Shown here: one piece after another, positions 1-10,268 of the stretch | Layout of the letters: every line of letters begins with the position of its first letter | Numbering within the stretch: position 1 is the first letter of the stretch | Source of the DNA: Pleurocapsales cyanobacterium LEGE 10410 | GTDB lineage: Bacteria > Cyanobacteriota > Cyanobacteriia > Cyanobacteriales > Xenococcaceae | Reading direction: 5' to 3' | Assembly (NCBI GenBank): GCA_015207195.1 | Contig: JADEXJ010000010.1 | Coordinates: 1 to 64,000 of the forward strand | DNA length: 64,000 nt | The notes under the pieces: model-generated | Seen by the model: the letters and a program-made list of their open reading frames with translations, nothing else | The model's database searches: none | Told to the model about the DNA's origin: nothing | Position numbers and translations under genes: made by a program

Positions 1-247
1 CATCAAAAAATCTAGAGTTAATATTAAATAGTTAACCTAAACCCAGCCCAAAATTCATCCCATCGCACAAAGGCGCATAGTTAGCCGCATGTACGCGAGG
101 GTCTTCTTTTGGAAGAAAAGATAAAAAATAAGCAAACTACAAAACAATAATATTTTCTACTATTCTTGTTAAAACCTGTTTGGTAACTATAGCCAAGCAA
201 ATGGGAATCATATTAGTAATTCTGTTTTATTAATATTGGTTCCTGTC

Positions 248-2830
248 ATGTTCTTCAAGCTCAGACAGCGCAGTTTGTTGCTATTCGTTTTCGGATTGTC
301 GATCAGCTTATTTTTGAGTACTTACAATATTCCTTCTGTTTTAGCCACAACTCCCTCTGCTCTGGTGATAGTAGATAAAAATGCTGCAAAGCTTGAGAGC
401 TTGGGGAAATATTACTACACAACTGGTCAATTCGAGCAGGCAGCCAATTTATGGCAACAGGCGGTTGAGATCTATGTCCAGTCTGAAGATCCCCTTAGTC
501 AAGGACGAGTGTTGAGTAATCTTGCTTTAGCCTACAGCCAATTAAATAATTGGTCAGAAGCCAGCCAAAATATTGTTGCTAGTTTGGATTTAGTAAATCA
601 TTCTCAAGCTACTTCTAGTGACAAAATTCGCGCTCTGGCACAAATAGTAAACAATCAAGGAATTTTGCAGCTAAACCAAGGTAAAGAGGAACGGGCGATC
701 GCCACTTGGGAACAAGCAAAAATTTATTATCAACAAGCAGGAGAGGAAATAGGGGTAATCAGAGCTTCGATAAATCAAGCCAGTGCTTTTAAACAGTTAG
801 GATTTTATCGCCGTGCCTTAAAAACTTTAACTGAGGTAGAGGAGCTTTTGAGGCAACAGCCAGATTCACCGATTAAAGTAGCAGGACTTAGAAGTTATGG
901 TAAGATATTGCGTCTTGTCGGTCAGGTAACAAGATCCCAAGAGATTTTAGAACAAAGTTTAACCATTGCCTCCCGTTTAGAATTACCCAACGAGCAGATC
1001 AAGATTCTTTTGGAGTTGGGCAACACCTACAAAGCCAATAAACCAGGGCAAGCCTTAGAGCTGTACGAACAAGGCTTGAACATTTGTCAACAGCAGTCAA
1101 GCTGTTTGAATACCGAGCTATCTCTACAGGCTTATCTAGCTAAGTTAAATGTTTGGACAAAAACAAGCTCTGAGCAATATACAGATTTGATTGCAGCAAT
1201 TGAGACTAAATTTGAAGATTTACCCGTCAATCGAGTCAATATCGACAGAAAAATTAATTTTGCTCACAGCTTAATTGAATTGCGCGATCGCTCAGAAACC
1301 CTCAAAAGTGCAGAAATATCGCAGTTGTTAGAAGATATAATTCAGCAGGCTCAAGCCATCAAGTATAAAAAAGGTCAGTCCTATGGTTGGGGTTTGCAGG
1401 GGCAAATTGAGGAAGAATTAAATAATTGGTCTGATGCCCAGAAATATACTGAACGGGCTTTGATTTTGGCTCAGAGTCTTAATACTCCAGAAGTTAGCTA
1501 TCTTTGGCAATGGCAGCTTGGGAGAATTTATCAAGCTTTGGGCGATCGTCTAGGAGCGATCGCTTATTATTCTCAGGCAGTAGACTTACTCAAATCTTTG
1601 AGTAGAGACTTGGTAGCTATCGACCCTGATGTGCAGTATTCTTTCCGCGATGGTGTCGAGCCAGTGTATCGGGGTCTGGTCAGTTTGTTGCTGGCAAATG
1701 ATTCTCAACAAGAAGTTAGTCAGACCAATTTGGAGGTAGCCAGAGAAGTAATTGAATCTTTACAGTTGGCTGAATTAAATAACTTTTTTCGAGAAGCTTG
1801 TTTAGATGCTCAAACCGTTGACATAGACAATATAGATCGCCAGGCAGCAGTAGTTTATCCAATTATTTTAAGCGATCGCCTGGAAGTAATTGTAAGTTTG
1901 CCCGACCGACCCTTAAAGCATTACACGACTCAAATTTCTCAAGAACAGTTGGAATTGCTCATCGAACAGTTTCGCTATAACCTTGTCGTGCGTAGTCGTC
2001 GCGATTTTTACCGTCCAGCACGCCAGCTATACGATCTGGTGGTTCGCCCCGCCTTAAATGATTTGGCTGATAGTCAGGTAAAAACTTTGATATTTGTTCC
2101 AGATGGAGCGTTTCGTAATATTCCATTAGGAGCTTTATATGATGGTGAGCGATACTTGATCGAAGATTATAGTATTGCCCTGACTCCTGGGCTACAATTA
2201 CTCAACCCGCGTCCTTTGGAACAGGTGAAATTAAAAACAATTGCTGCGGGTTTGACTAAAGGCATACGGGGTTTCTCTGCTCTCAACTATGTGTATAAAG
2301 AGTTAGAGCAAATTGAAGATACGGTTAGTAGCGTCGTTCTCCTCAATCAGGATTTCACTAGCGAAGCTCTTAAAAAAGAAATTAAATTTTCCAACCGCCC
2401 CATTGTTCATATTGCCACCCACGGACAGTTTAGCTCTTCTATTGAAAATACGTTTCTTTTGGCTTGGGATGAACGAATCAATATTGACGAGCTAGATAAC
2501 ATTTTACAAACAAGAAACCCCAGTCAGGAAAATGCGATTGAACTTTTGGTTTTGAGTGCTTGCGAAACGGCAACGGGAGATGAACGGGCTGCTTTGGGGT
2601 TAGCAGGAATGGCAGTGCGTGCGGGAGCAAGGAGTACTTTGGCTACCCTCTGGTCGGTTAACGATCGCGCTACCGCTCAATTAATGAGCGATTTTTATCA
2701 CGAACTTTCAGATAAGCAATTGCCCAAAGCCGAAGCAGTACGTCAAGCACAACTATCTTTACTTAAAGATCCCTGGCATAAACATCCGTTTTATTGGGCT
2801 CCTTATGTACTCCTAGGTAATTGGCTATAG
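248..2830 (+). CDS. Exported TPR-repeat protein with C-terminal CHAT protease domain
   Basis: The protein has a signal peptide or N-terminal anchor (hydrophobic stretch after basic residues, ending near VLA), then helical TPR-like repeats over roughly residues 35-480, then a CHAT (caspase-like) domain over the last 330 residues. The expected catalytic dyad is visible: His in HIATHG and Cys in LSACETATGD. The typical C-terminal block ATLWSVND is also present. I prefer the ATG at 248 because it places the basic-hydrophobic signal directly at the N terminus; a TTG at 236 is in frame. TPR-CHAT proteins are common in filamentous and colonial cyanobacteria and are presumed to be proteases. The substrate is unknown. 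It converges on chlD with a 67 bp gap and has no obvious partner. Confidence 0.85.
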   Translation: MFFKLRQRSLLLFVFGLSISLFLSTYNIPSVLATTPSALVIVDKNAAKLESLGKYYYTTGQFEQAANLWQQAVEIYVQSEDPLSQGRVLSNLALAYSQLNNWSEASQNIVASLDLVNHSQATSSDKIRALAQIVNNQGILQLNQGKEERAIATWEQAKIYYQQAGEEIGVIRASINQASAFKQLGFYRRALKTLTEVEELLRQQPDSPIKVAGLRSYGKILRLVGQVTRSQEILEQSLTIASRLELPNEQIKILLELGNTYKANKPGQALELYEQGLNICQQQSSCLNTELSLQAYLAKLNVWTKTSSEQYTDLIAAIETKFEDLPVNRVNIDRKINFAHSLIELRDRSETLKSAEISQLLEDIIQQAQAIKYKKGQSYGWGLQGQIEEELNNWSDAQKYTERALILAQSLNTPEVSYLWQWQLGRIYQALGDRLGAIAYYSQAVDLLKSLSRDLVAIDPDVQYSFRDGVEPVYRGLVSLLLANDSQQEVSQTNLEVAREVIESLQLAELNNFFREACLDAQTVDIDNIDRQAAVVYPIILSDRLEVIVSLPDRPLKHYTTQISQEQLELLIEQFRYNLVVRSRRDFYRPARQLYDLVVRPALNDLADSQVKTLIFVPDGAFRNIPLGALYDGERYLIEDYSIALTPGLQLLNPRPLEQVKLKTIAAGLTKGIRGFSALNYVYKELEQIEDTVSSVVLLNQDFTSEALKKEIKFSNRPIVHIATHGQFSSSIENTFLLAWDERINIDELDNILQTRNPSQENAIELLVLSACETATGDERAALGLAGMAVRAGARSTLATLWSVNDRATAQLMSDFYHELSDKQLPKAEAVRQAQLSLLKDPWHKHPFYWAPYVLLGNWL

Positions 2831-2897
2831 AAAGTTAAAGTTCAAAAAGATGCCAAAGGCTAAAAAGTTATCTTTGATTTTCTTGGCAGAGGTTTAA

Positions 2898-4919
2898 CTA
2901 CATCTGAGAAATTGCCCCTCTTGCCATCTCGGCGATCGCCCGATCTGTTGCTTTGGGTAGATGGTAGTATGTTCCTCCTGCTTGTTTGGCTAATTCTTTG
3001 GCAAAACCCGTAGAGACGAAACGGCTTTCTGTATCGATTACTAGTAGTTTCATCCCCAGACCTCGTATTTTACCCGCAATATCGAGCAATTCCTCTTTAA
3101 TTTTAGGTTTCTCGGCTCCTTCTTCTGGGGGTTCTCCTAGGGAACGAGCTAAAGGTATATTGCCCCGACCATCGGTAATTGCCACAATTACTACCTGTCC
3201 GATGTCACCCGACATTTGCGCGTTGATGCCGACGTTTACCGCCTGAGTCAAACCATGGGATAGGGGTGAGCCACCACCGCAGGGAAGACTTTCTAGTCTG
3301 CTTTTTGCCATGGTAATTGAACGGGTGGGGGGTAATAGTACATCTGCACGTTCGCCACGGAAGGGAATTAGGGATATTTGGTCGCGGTTTTCATAGGCTT
3401 CGGTCAATAAGCGCATCACCGCACCTTTAGCCGACTGCATCCGATTCAAAGCCATCGAACCAGAAGCATCAACGACAAAGACAATTAATGAACCAGCCTT
3501 CCTTGCCATGCGTTTGGAGCGAAAGTCGCTTTGTTCGATAATTACTTTACGATCTGGGTTGCGTTCCCGTCGGGCTTTTTGATAGGGGGCAGCACTACGC
3601 AAAGTAGCATCAACCGCAATTCTTTTAACCTTCCCTTTGGGAATCATTGGCTTAATATACCGCCCACGATCCTCGGAATAAATTAAACTCCGCGCCCCAG
3701 ATTTACCCTGACGCTGCATGGTTTGAGCAAAAGTCAACACTTGGGGATCTAATACTACTCCTTCAATATCAAAGACAAACTCATCGGGAATAGCAGGGGG
3801 TTCTTGTTCCTGTTCTTGCTCCTCTTCTGGTTCGTCGTCTTCTTCTTCTTGGTCTGGTTCATCCTCAGACTGCTGCTGTTGAGGCGGTGGTGGAGGGGGT
3901 TGGGGAGCATCTTCTGGTGGTGCTTCGATAGTAGTAGCGCGGGGAATAATAACTAATTCTACCGCTTTGCGCAGATCGTCGGCGGTGACATGATCTCGTC
4001 CATCTAAAGCAGCACAGGCTTTGGCTACTCTGACGGCGAATAGTTCCGCTCGATGTCCTTCTACTGTTCCCCTGACTGCTTCTTGTACCAGATACAATAT
4101 TTGGTCGTGAGTAATTTTGACTTCTTTGAGCCATTCTCGCGCCAGGATAATATCCGTCTTGAGGCTATCAAGATCGTCTTCATAGGCATTGATAAAGTCT
4201 TTGGGAGAGTTGGTAAAGTCAATTACCTGGTTGACCGCCTCTACTCGTTGTTCGAGAGATAACACACTGTCTGCCGAAAGCGCGATCGCAATCCGATCTA
4301 AAAGATGTTCTCGCAATACTCCTTCTTCAGGGTTGTAGGTAGCAATCAAAATTGGTTTGCAAGGATGCTGAAAGCTAATTCCTTCTCGCTCGATGACGTT
4401 TCGTCCATCGGTTAAAACCGTTAACAACTGATTGGCAATTTGGTCGTCTAACAGGTTGATTTCATCGATGTACAAAACACCGCGATGTGCTTGAGCGAGT
4501 AATCCTGGTTGAAAAATCGGCTCGCCACGCTTAACCGACTCCTCTACGTCTACCGAGCCTAACAGCCGATCTTCTGTCACTCCTAGAGGGATCTGAACGA
4601 AAGGAGCGGGAATAATTTGAGTGGGAATATCTTCTGTAGCGGTATCGCCGTATTGAGCGACAGTATCATCATCCCAATCTTGAGGCTTGCTAGAGTCGCA
4701 GTTGTAGAGAGAACCCTCAATGATTTCTATTGGTGGCAAAAGACTGTAAATCGCCCGTGCCATGACCGATTTAGCCGTTCCCCGACGACCAGCTATCGCC
4801 ACTCCTCCTAGTTCTGGATCGACAGCAGCTAATAGTAGAGCTAGCTTGATTGCCTCCTGTCCGACAATAGCAGTGAGGGGAAAATTCAAGTTTTTCGGTG
4901 TAGTAGTTGCAGCAGCCAT
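2898..4919 (-). CDS. chlD: Magnesium chelatase subunit D (ChlD)
   Basis: ChlD is the AAA+/VWA subunit of the ATP-dependent chelatase that inserts Mg into protoporphyrin IX, the first committed step of chlorophyll synthesis; it works with ChlI and ChlH. The N-terminal AAA+ module has the degenerate Walker A of ChlD (GRRGTAKS) and a Walker B region (LYIDEINLL). A linker near residues 340-385 is rich in Pro, Gln and acidic residues, as is typical. The C-terminal von Willebrand A domain has the MIDAS motif DASGS. Length (673 aa) matches cyanobacterial ChlD. It is a single gene, divergent from the CcsA-like gene. Confidence 0.97.
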   Translation of the reverse strand: MAAATTTPKNLNFPLTAIVGQEAIKLALLLAAVDPELGGVAIAGRRGTAKSVMARAIYSLLPPIEIIEGSLYNCDSSKPQDWDDDTVAQYGDTATEDIPTQIIPAPFVQIPLGVTEDRLLGSVDVEESVKRGEPIFQPGLLAQAHRGVLYIDEINLLDDQIANQLLTVLTDGRNVIEREGISFQHPCKPILIATYNPEEGVLREHLLDRIAIALSADSVLSLEQRVEAVNQVIDFTNSPKDFINAYEDDLDSLKTDIILAREWLKEVKITHDQILYLVQEAVRGTVEGHRAELFAVRVAKACAALDGRDHVTADDLRKAVELVIIPRATTIEAPPEDAPQPPPPPPQQQQSEDEPDQEEEDDEPEEEQEQEQEPPAIPDEFVFDIEGVVLDPQVLTFAQTMQRQGKSGARSLIYSEDRGRYIKPMIPKGKVKRIAVDATLRSAAPYQKARRERNPDRKVIIEQSDFRSKRMARKAGSLIVFVVDASGSMALNRMQSAKGAVMRLLTEAYENRDQISLIPFRGERADVLLPPTRSITMAKSRLESLPCGGGSPLSHGLTQAVNVGINAQMSGDIGQVVIVAITDGRGNIPLARSLGEPPEEGAEKPKIKEELLDIAGKIRGLGMKLLVIDTESRFVSTGFAKELAKQAGGTYYHLPKATDRAIAEMARGAISQM

Positions 4920-5312
4920 GGCGATCGCCTTTTAAATCCTGGTAGTTAATCAGACCTGGACTTTTTACTTTAATCTATTTAGGGAACTCAAAGAAATTAT
5001 TTTACGGTAAAAATTTAAATTGTTTCCCAAGACATTTCATGACAGAGAAATCTGCGACTGGATGAGTGCCGAAAGAATACCCAATTTTAAAGATTGATTT
5101 TGTTTATTCTCAGCCAGACAAAGTAACTATCGATACAGAAATGCCCGACCCAAAATTAGGTAAATAAAGTAACTAGGAAGATTCGTCATCTTTCTCCAGT
5201 ATTAATTAATAGAAATTAATAGAGAAATTTTTACTCAAATCATCACAGCAATAACATCGCAATTCTTCAAGCAAACTTAACTCTTAATTTTTACTCCAGT
5301 CGTAATTAACAT
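4920..5312. other. Intergenic region between divergent chlD and ccsA-like genes
   Basis: This 393 bp A+T-rich stretch must carry the promoters of both divergent genes. It has a HIP1-like site next to the chlD start. I see no convincing ORF, RNA structure or operator in it. Confidence 0.6.
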
Positions 5313-7028
5313 ATGAAAATCATTAAATTTACTGTCGGACTCATATTAGGAATTTTGGTTTTAGTAATTCCTCTAAATCAATATCAAACTTCACCCGTAG
5401 AACCTTTGCAAGAATTAGCCGTCCAGTTAGACGGACGAAAGAAACCTTTAGACACGGTTGCCAGAGAAACTGTCGCTCAAATACACGGTAAAACTAGCTA
5501 TACAACAGCAAATGGTGAAAAACTAGATTATCTGCCAACTTATTTGTCTCTGTGGTTTAATAATCGCGATTGGAATCAAGAACCATTTATTTTATTTAGC
5601 TATCGTCCTTTAAAAGAACAGTTAAGACTAGATCCAGATCGTAAGTATTTTTCTTTCGCTGAACTCATGAAGTCCGATCTTGGTTCAGTAATTTTAGCTG
5701 CTAGAGAGAAGCAAGCAAAAAAAACCGATCTTAGTCGGGATGAAAGGGAAGCTTTAACCATTGAAGACAGACTTGCTTTAACTATTGCTACCGTAGAGGA
5801 TTCCCAGTTACCTTTAGTTCCTCACCCCACAGATCTTAAAGGTGCTTGGGTAGGAATTGAGGAGACGGAACAGTTCTATAGTTCTGCGCGAGCTGCTACA
5901 GTACAAGAAGATTATCAACAGCTCAAGCAAACTTATCGCAACGCTCCCCAAGACGAAGCTAACCTAGGCGCGATCGCCTCAAAGCTAAAAACAGAATTAG
6001 CTTCTTTAAGTGCCGACATATACCCCAAACCCTCCACTCTAGCTAGAGAAGTAAGATTTTATAGTTTGCATCCCTTTGCTAAAGCCTGGATGCTGTATGG
6101 CTTGGCATTTATTGTCATGCTAATTGTCACGCTCTTCAAATCTGTAGATTTCTACTGGGGTGCTGTAGGAATTTTTGGTACGGGGTTGTTAATACATGGC
6201 TATGGCTTCCTAGAAAGAATGCAAATCGCAGGTAGACCGCCCGTAACTAATATGTATGAGTCGGTAATCTGGGTTGGCTTTGGCATTAGTGCGATCGCTT
6301 TGCTATTTGAATTGATCTACCGCGCCAAGTATTACTTATTGGCTGCTGCACCGCTATCTATAGTTTGTTTAATTCTCGCCGATAGTCTTCCTGCGATTCT
6401 CGATCCCACAATTAAGCCCCTTGTCCCCGTATTACGGGATAACTTCTGGCTGAGCATTCACGTTCCAACAATTACTTTAAGCTATGCTAGTTTTGCCCTC
6501 GCCTTGGGTTTGGGTCATATTATTTTAGCCAACTATCTACTAGCATCAGATAATAAAAAACGAATTCGCAGTCTTGCCAAATGGAACTATGGCGTATTGC
6601 AGGTGGGAGTGCTGTTACTCACTACTGGCATTATCTTGGGGGGAATTTGGGCGCATTTCTCTTGGGGACGCTTCTGGGGTTGGGATCCCAAAGAAACTTG
6701 GGCATTAATTGCTTTGATGTGTTACGTCGTTCCCTTACACGGACGTTTAGTCGGCTGGCTGGCAGACTTTGGCATGGCTGTTACTAGCGTAGTTGCGTTT
6801 AATGCTGTGTTGATGGCTTGGTATGGCGTAAACTTTGTTCTCGGTACGGGTTTACATAGCTACGGTTTTGGTACGGGTGGTTCGACAGTATTTATTGCTG
6901 GTTTTGTCGGCTTAGATTTACTGTTCGTTCTGGTTACCGCAGCTAAATATAAAGGCTGGTTTAGATCTGATGAAGAGTTAATTGAAATCGATGCCCCAGC
7001 AGAACCGATGATGCCTGTAGAGAGATAG
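5313..7028 (+). CDS. CcsA-type cytochrome c biogenesis protein with an N-terminal extension
   Basis: The C-terminal 300 residues are a CcsA/CcmF-like haem-handling membrane protein: many hydrophobic segments and the tryptophan-rich motif WGRFWGWDPKETWALI, which presents haem to apocytochromes in system II maturation. The first 240 residues are not typical of cyanobacterial CcsA (about 320-350 aa). They start with a membrane segment, followed by a soluble region containing LDGRKKPLDTVARE, which resembles the N-terminal part of fused CcsBA-like proteins of Bacteroidetes. Length is 571 aa. It is monocistronic, downstream of a long intergenic region. The normal cyanobacterial ccsA may lie elsewhere, so this could be a second or acquired copy. 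Confidence 0.85.
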   Translation: MKIIKFTVGLILGILVLVIPLNQYQTSPVEPLQELAVQLDGRKKPLDTVARETVAQIHGKTSYTTANGEKLDYLPTYLSLWFNNRDWNQEPFILFSYRPLKEQLRLDPDRKYFSFAELMKSDLGSVILAAREKQAKKTDLSRDEREALTIEDRLALTIATVEDSQLPLVPHPTDLKGAWVGIEETEQFYSSARAATVQEDYQQLKQTYRNAPQDEANLGAIASKLKTELASLSADIYPKPSTLAREVRFYSLHPFAKAWMLYGLAFIVMLIVTLFKSVDFYWGAVGIFGTGLLIHGYGFLERMQIAGRPPVTNMYESVIWVGFGISAIALLFELIYRAKYYLLAAAPLSIVCLILADSLPAILDPTIKPLVPVLRDNFWLSIHVPTITLSYASFALALGLGHIILANYLLASDNKKRIRSLAKWNYGVLQVGVLLLTTGIILGGIWAHFSWGRFWGWDPKETWALIALMCYVVPLHGRLVGWLADFGMAVTSVVAFNAVLMAWYGVNFVLGTGLHSYGFGTGGSTVFIAGFVGLDLLFVLVTAAKYKGWFRSDEELIEIDAPAEPMMPVER

Positions 7029-7084
7029 GATTTGACGTTCGTTTACAATTTTACAATTGATAGAAATTAACGAGCTTTGGCACT

Positions 7085-7124
7085 AAAAAACGGGGATCTA
7101 ACACTTAAGTGATCGATCCCCGTT
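7085..7124 (-). terminator. Rho-independent terminator of sigA
   Basis: A perfect 10 bp stem (AACGGGGATC at 7089-7098 with GATCCCCGTT at 7115-7124) encloses a 16 nt loop. Read on the minus strand it is followed by a run of six T. It lies just downstream of the sigA stop codon. Confidence 0.9.
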
Positions 7125-7159
7125 GCACTATCTGACTAATGACAGATTACCTGAGCTGT

Positions 7160-8281
7160 TTAGCGGATGTATTCTTTGAGTATGCTATTGCGATTAGGGT
7201 GACGCAATTTGCGTAGTGCCTTGGCTTCAATTTGACGGATGCGTTCGCGAGTGACATTAAAGATTTGTCCAATTTCTTCTAATGTTTTCATGCGTCCGTC
7301 ATCCAAACCATAGCGTAAGCGTAGAACATCCCGTTCGCGAGGACTAAGAGTGTCTAGTACGCTTTCCAAGTCTTCTCTAAGTAAACTTTTGGATACCTGG
7401 TCTTCTGGAGTTTCGCCATCAGCCTCGATAAAATCGCCCAAACGGGAGTCTTCTTCTTTACCGATGGGAGTTTCTAAGGATATAGGTAATTGAGCGGATT
7501 TAGCAATAAATCTAAGTTTTTCGATGGTCATTTCCATACGAGTAGCAATCTCTTCTTCTGTAGGCTTGCGTCCTCGTTCTTGAGAAAGTAATTTAGTAGT
7601 TTTTTTAATACGAGAGATAGTTTCATAGAGGTGAACTGGAAGGCGAATAGTTCGAGACTGATCGGCGATCGCTCTAGTAATTGCCTGTCTGATCCACCAG
7701 GTAGCATAAGTAGAAAATTTGTAGCCTTTTTCGTGGTCGAATTTTTCAGCTGCTCTAATCAAACCCAAAGACCCTTCCTGAATTAAATCTTGGAAAGATA
7801 AACCACGATTCATGTATTTTTTGGCGATCGATACAACCAAACGTAGATTGGACTGTACCATCTTGTCTTTAGCTCTTCTGCCGATAAAGAGGCGACGGCG
7901 GAATTTGCGATATTCCATATCGACTTCTCTTGCCCATTCTTCGTCGGTGGCTTCTCTACCCAAACCGTCTTCTAAACTATCTTTAAGTCTTTCTAGCTCT
8001 AGTAAATCGGCAATTTGACGAGCTAACTCGATCTCTTCTTCTGCCCTTAATAGTCTAATGCGACCAATTTCTTGTAAATAAATACGAATAGAATCTTCTG
8101 TATAGGGTTTCTTTCTCCCTCGTTCAGCCCGTCGAGCTGGGGTGGCTTTTTTCTTTTTACCTTTTACGGCTGACTTGACGTTAACATCGTCTGGGTTTTT
8201 TTTGGTATCTTCTTCGATCAGGCTCTCCCAATCGTTTCCAGGATTGGCGATCGTTGCTAGAACTTGATTAGCTTGGGTCAT
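7160..8281 (-). CDS. sigA: Principal RNA polymerase sigma factor (SigA/RpoD1)
   Basis: This group 1 sigma-70 directs housekeeping transcription. Region 1.2 ([13 protein letters not shown]), region 2 ([23 protein letters not shown]; the -10 recognition helix [16 protein letters not shown]), region 3 and region 4 (the -35 helix [20 protein letters not shown]) are all intact. The Lys/Arg-rich N-terminal segment (residues 40-60) is usual for cyanobacterial SigA. The length of 373 aa fits the cyanobacterial RpoD1 class. It has its own strong terminator. Confidence 0.96.
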   Translation of the reverse strand: MTQANQVLATIANPGNDWESLIEEDTKKNPDDVNVKSAVKGKKKKATPARRAERGRKKPYTEDSIRIYLQEIGRIRLLRAEEEIELARQIADLLELERLKDSLEDGLGREATDEEWAREVDMEYRKFRRRLFIGRRAKDKMVQSNLRLVVSIAKKYMNRGLSFQDLIQEGSLGLIRAAEKFDHEKGYKFSTYATWWIRQAITRAIADQSRTIRLPVHLYETISRIKKTTKLLSQERGRKPTEEEIATRMEMTIEKLRFIAKSAQLPISLETPIGKEEDSRLGDFIEADGETPEDQVSKSLLREDLESVLDTLSPRERDVLRLRYGLDDGRMKTLEEIGQIFNVTRERIRQIEAKALRKLRHPNRNSILKEYIR

Positions 8282-8826
8282 GCCGTTTTTCCTTGCTCCT
8301 TCAGTGAAAAAATTAATAGTATTTACTTTTAGTTAAGTTTAGTTAAGTAAAACCTAACTGGTGTCTAATTACACTTGTTCAAATCTGCGCTGGGTAGGAT
8401 GGGTTATTTGTTGAAAAACAACGTTATTATCCAGAGCGATCGAGTTTTAGATGAACTATCTAGTGAGTGTTATCAACTAGAAATTAGTAATTATTTTCCG
8501 ATTTTAGCCTCGATTGTTGTGACTTTGGTGAAGATCGGACAGAAATTAAGAAATTTATCTCTAAGATTCATCAAGAAATCACAAAGTTTTCTGTAATTTT
8601 TGCTCCTATGGCATTGTAAGCAATTTGGCGGAAAATAACACGGATTAGGTTTTTAAGTAAAGAAAAGTTACTCTAGGAAAAATTACTCACTCGAAAGTTA
8701 AATTTCGCTACAAAATCTTACATAATGCCCTCCTGGGGGATTGAAAAGCACGTCTAAAATTCATTATTACTAAAGAAGAGCAAAAAATCCAGAATCTAAA
8801 TTTTCTCAGAGTCAGACACAAATAAT
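8282..8826. other. Intergenic region upstream of sigA and of the metal-transport cluster
   Basis: This 545 bp stretch separates the divergent sigA and the exported-protein gene. It contains only a short unconvincing reading frame (8399-8596). No cobalamin-riboswitch consensus could be recognised, although one might be expected before a cobalt importer. Promoters for both sides presumably lie here. Confidence 0.55.
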
Positions 8827-9663
8827 ATGAATAAGGTACGTATAATTACTTACGGGATAATTCTTGGTTCCGTAATTCTGAGTGGTTTTAGTCGGAGTGA
8901 GAAGCAAACCATAGCAGCTACAGAAGAGGGAACATTAACGCTAGTTGCCAACGGAGAAGATTTTGTTAGGCAAGGTTTTGTCAGTAAAGATGGCTGGAGA
9001 ATAGACTTTGATCGCTTGTATGTAAATTTTTCTGCTGCCACTGCCTACTCTACTGAGTCATCTTTTGAACCTCAAAAAGGAGACACCAAAGAAAGTATCG
9101 AATATCAACATAGGATCGAGTTTTTTGATGGTGCGACAACAGCCGACTTAGCTGCGGGGGAAGCAAATGCAGAACCAATTGTGGTTGCCCAAGCTGATGT
9201 TCCTACGGGTTTTTATAATGCCTTAACCTGGAAAATAAGTACTGCCGAAGGTGATAGTCCGATCGCTGGAAATACTATTGCCCTACTCGGACAAGCAACT
9301 AAAGACGGACAAACTATTAATTTTGATTTAGGTTTTAATCAGCCAGCGGAGTATATCTGTGGCGAATTTGTGGGGGAATCACGCCAGGGAATAGTAACAG
9401 CAGACACTTCAGGACAGGTAGAAGCTACGTTCCACTTCGATCATATTTTTGGTGATGCCGATACCCCCCCAGAGGATGCTTTAAATCAAGACGCTTTGGG
9501 ATTTCAGCCTTTAGCCGAACTGGCTAGCAATGGAACGCTACAGCTTGATGATGCCGAGTTAGCCAGTCAGCTATCAGAGCAAGAATATCAACAATTAACC
9601 GAAGCAGTTTCTGGTTTAGGTCACGTTGGCGAAGGACACTGCATAGTTAGCACCGCCGAATAA
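8827..9663 (+). CDS. Exported protein of unknown function linked to the Ni/Co importer
   Basis: The 278 aa protein has an N-terminal hydrophobic segment (ITYGIILGSVILSGF) that looks like a signal peptide. The rest is acidic and probably periplasmic. It holds several His/Cys pairs that could bind metal: FHFDHIF near residue 205 and GLGHVGEGHC near the C terminus. I cannot assign a family. Its place directly before a NikL/CbiL-like protein and cbiMQO suggests a metal-binding accessory, analogous in position to NikK of NikKMLQO systems, but this is inference from context. Confidence 0.7.
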   Translation: MNKVRIITYGIILGSVILSGFSRSEKQTIAATEEGTLTLVANGEDFVRQGFVSKDGWRIDFDRLYVNFSAATAYSTESSFEPQKGDTKESIEYQHRIEFFDGATTADLAAGEANAEPIVVAQADVPTGFYNALTWKISTAEGDSPIAGNTIALLGQATKDGQTINFDLGFNQPAEYICGEFVGESRQGIVTADTSGQVEATFHFDHIFGDADTPPEDALNQDALGFQPLAELASNGTLQLDDAELASQLSEQEYQQLTEAVSGLGHVGEGHCIVSTAE

Positions 9664-9784
9664 GAACGATGGGAAAACTAATGCTAACTCGAACAAAGTT
9701 GAGATTCTTGAGAAAATTAGGAGAAACCTGATTTAGGTTGCTCAAAAACATTACAATTTTTGATCGGTAGCCCTACAGTAATCT

Positions 9785-10258
9785 ATGAACAAGCTTTACT
9801 TTATTTTAAGTCTCTTGGTATTAACCACAGTACCCAAACAAGTTTTGGCTCATGGCGCAAATATCGAGTATCGCGAAACTTCCGCGATTAATATCCAAGC
9901 AAAATATGACGATGGTACGCCAATGGCAAACGCTCAGGTAGTAATTTATGCTCCAAGCGATCGCACTACTCCTTGGCTCAAAGGCACGACCGATCAATCT
10001 GGTAATTTTACTTTTGTCCCCGATACTAATGCCGAAAATATTGGTAATTGGGATGTCAAGGTGCGTCAGTCTGGACATGGCGATATTACTAGTATTCCAG
10101 TGAGCAAAGAAGCGGAAAACGCTGCGATTACTCAGCTGTCATCTGATGGTAGTGATTATACTTCGGCACAAAAAGCAGTCATGGCAGCAGCTGGTGTCTG
10201 GGGTTTTATCGGAACAGCCTTGTTTTTTTCGCGTTCCAAGTCTTCTAAACTAGATTAA
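9785..10258 (+). CDS. NikL/CbiL-like accessory protein of an ECF nickel/cobalt transporter
   Basis: The 157 aa protein has a signal peptide cleavable after VLA, an Ig/CNA-B-like beta domain (TPMANAQVVIYAP...DQSGNFTF) and one C-terminal membrane helix (VMAAAGVWGFIGTALFF). This layout matches NikL/CbiL proteins, which sit beside CbiM/NikM and help deliver or gate metal. The predicted mature N terminus would be His-Gly-Ala-Asn, a His that could itself bind Ni or Co. It ends 10 bp before cbiM, so co-transcription is likely. Confidence 0.75.
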   Translation: MNKLYFILSLLVLTTVPKQVLAHGANIEYRETSAINIQAKYDDGTPMANAQVVIYAPSDRTTPWLKGTTDQSGNFTFVPDTNAENIGNWDVKVRQSGHGDITSIPVSKEAENAAITQLSSDGSDYTSAQKAVMAAAGVWGFIGTALFFSRSKSSKLD

Positions 10259-10268
10259 TTTTCTCTCA

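Noticed and set aside
1-247. Partial gene at the left edge
   Set aside because: No frame extends inward from the edge with protein-like content; it looks like an ordinary upstream region.
3865-4262. Frames on both strands inside chlD
   Set aside because: They are alternative-frame readings of the repetitive acidic/proline linker and the AAA+ region of chlD.
8399-8596. Short plus-strand frame upstream of the Ni/Co cluster
   Set aside because: No recognisable domain and no clear ribosome-binding site, and it lies in the sigA promoter region.
8600-8826. Possible cobalamin riboswitch before the Ni/Co cluster
   Set aside because: The B12-box consensus could not be found, and no long folded leader is obvious by eye.
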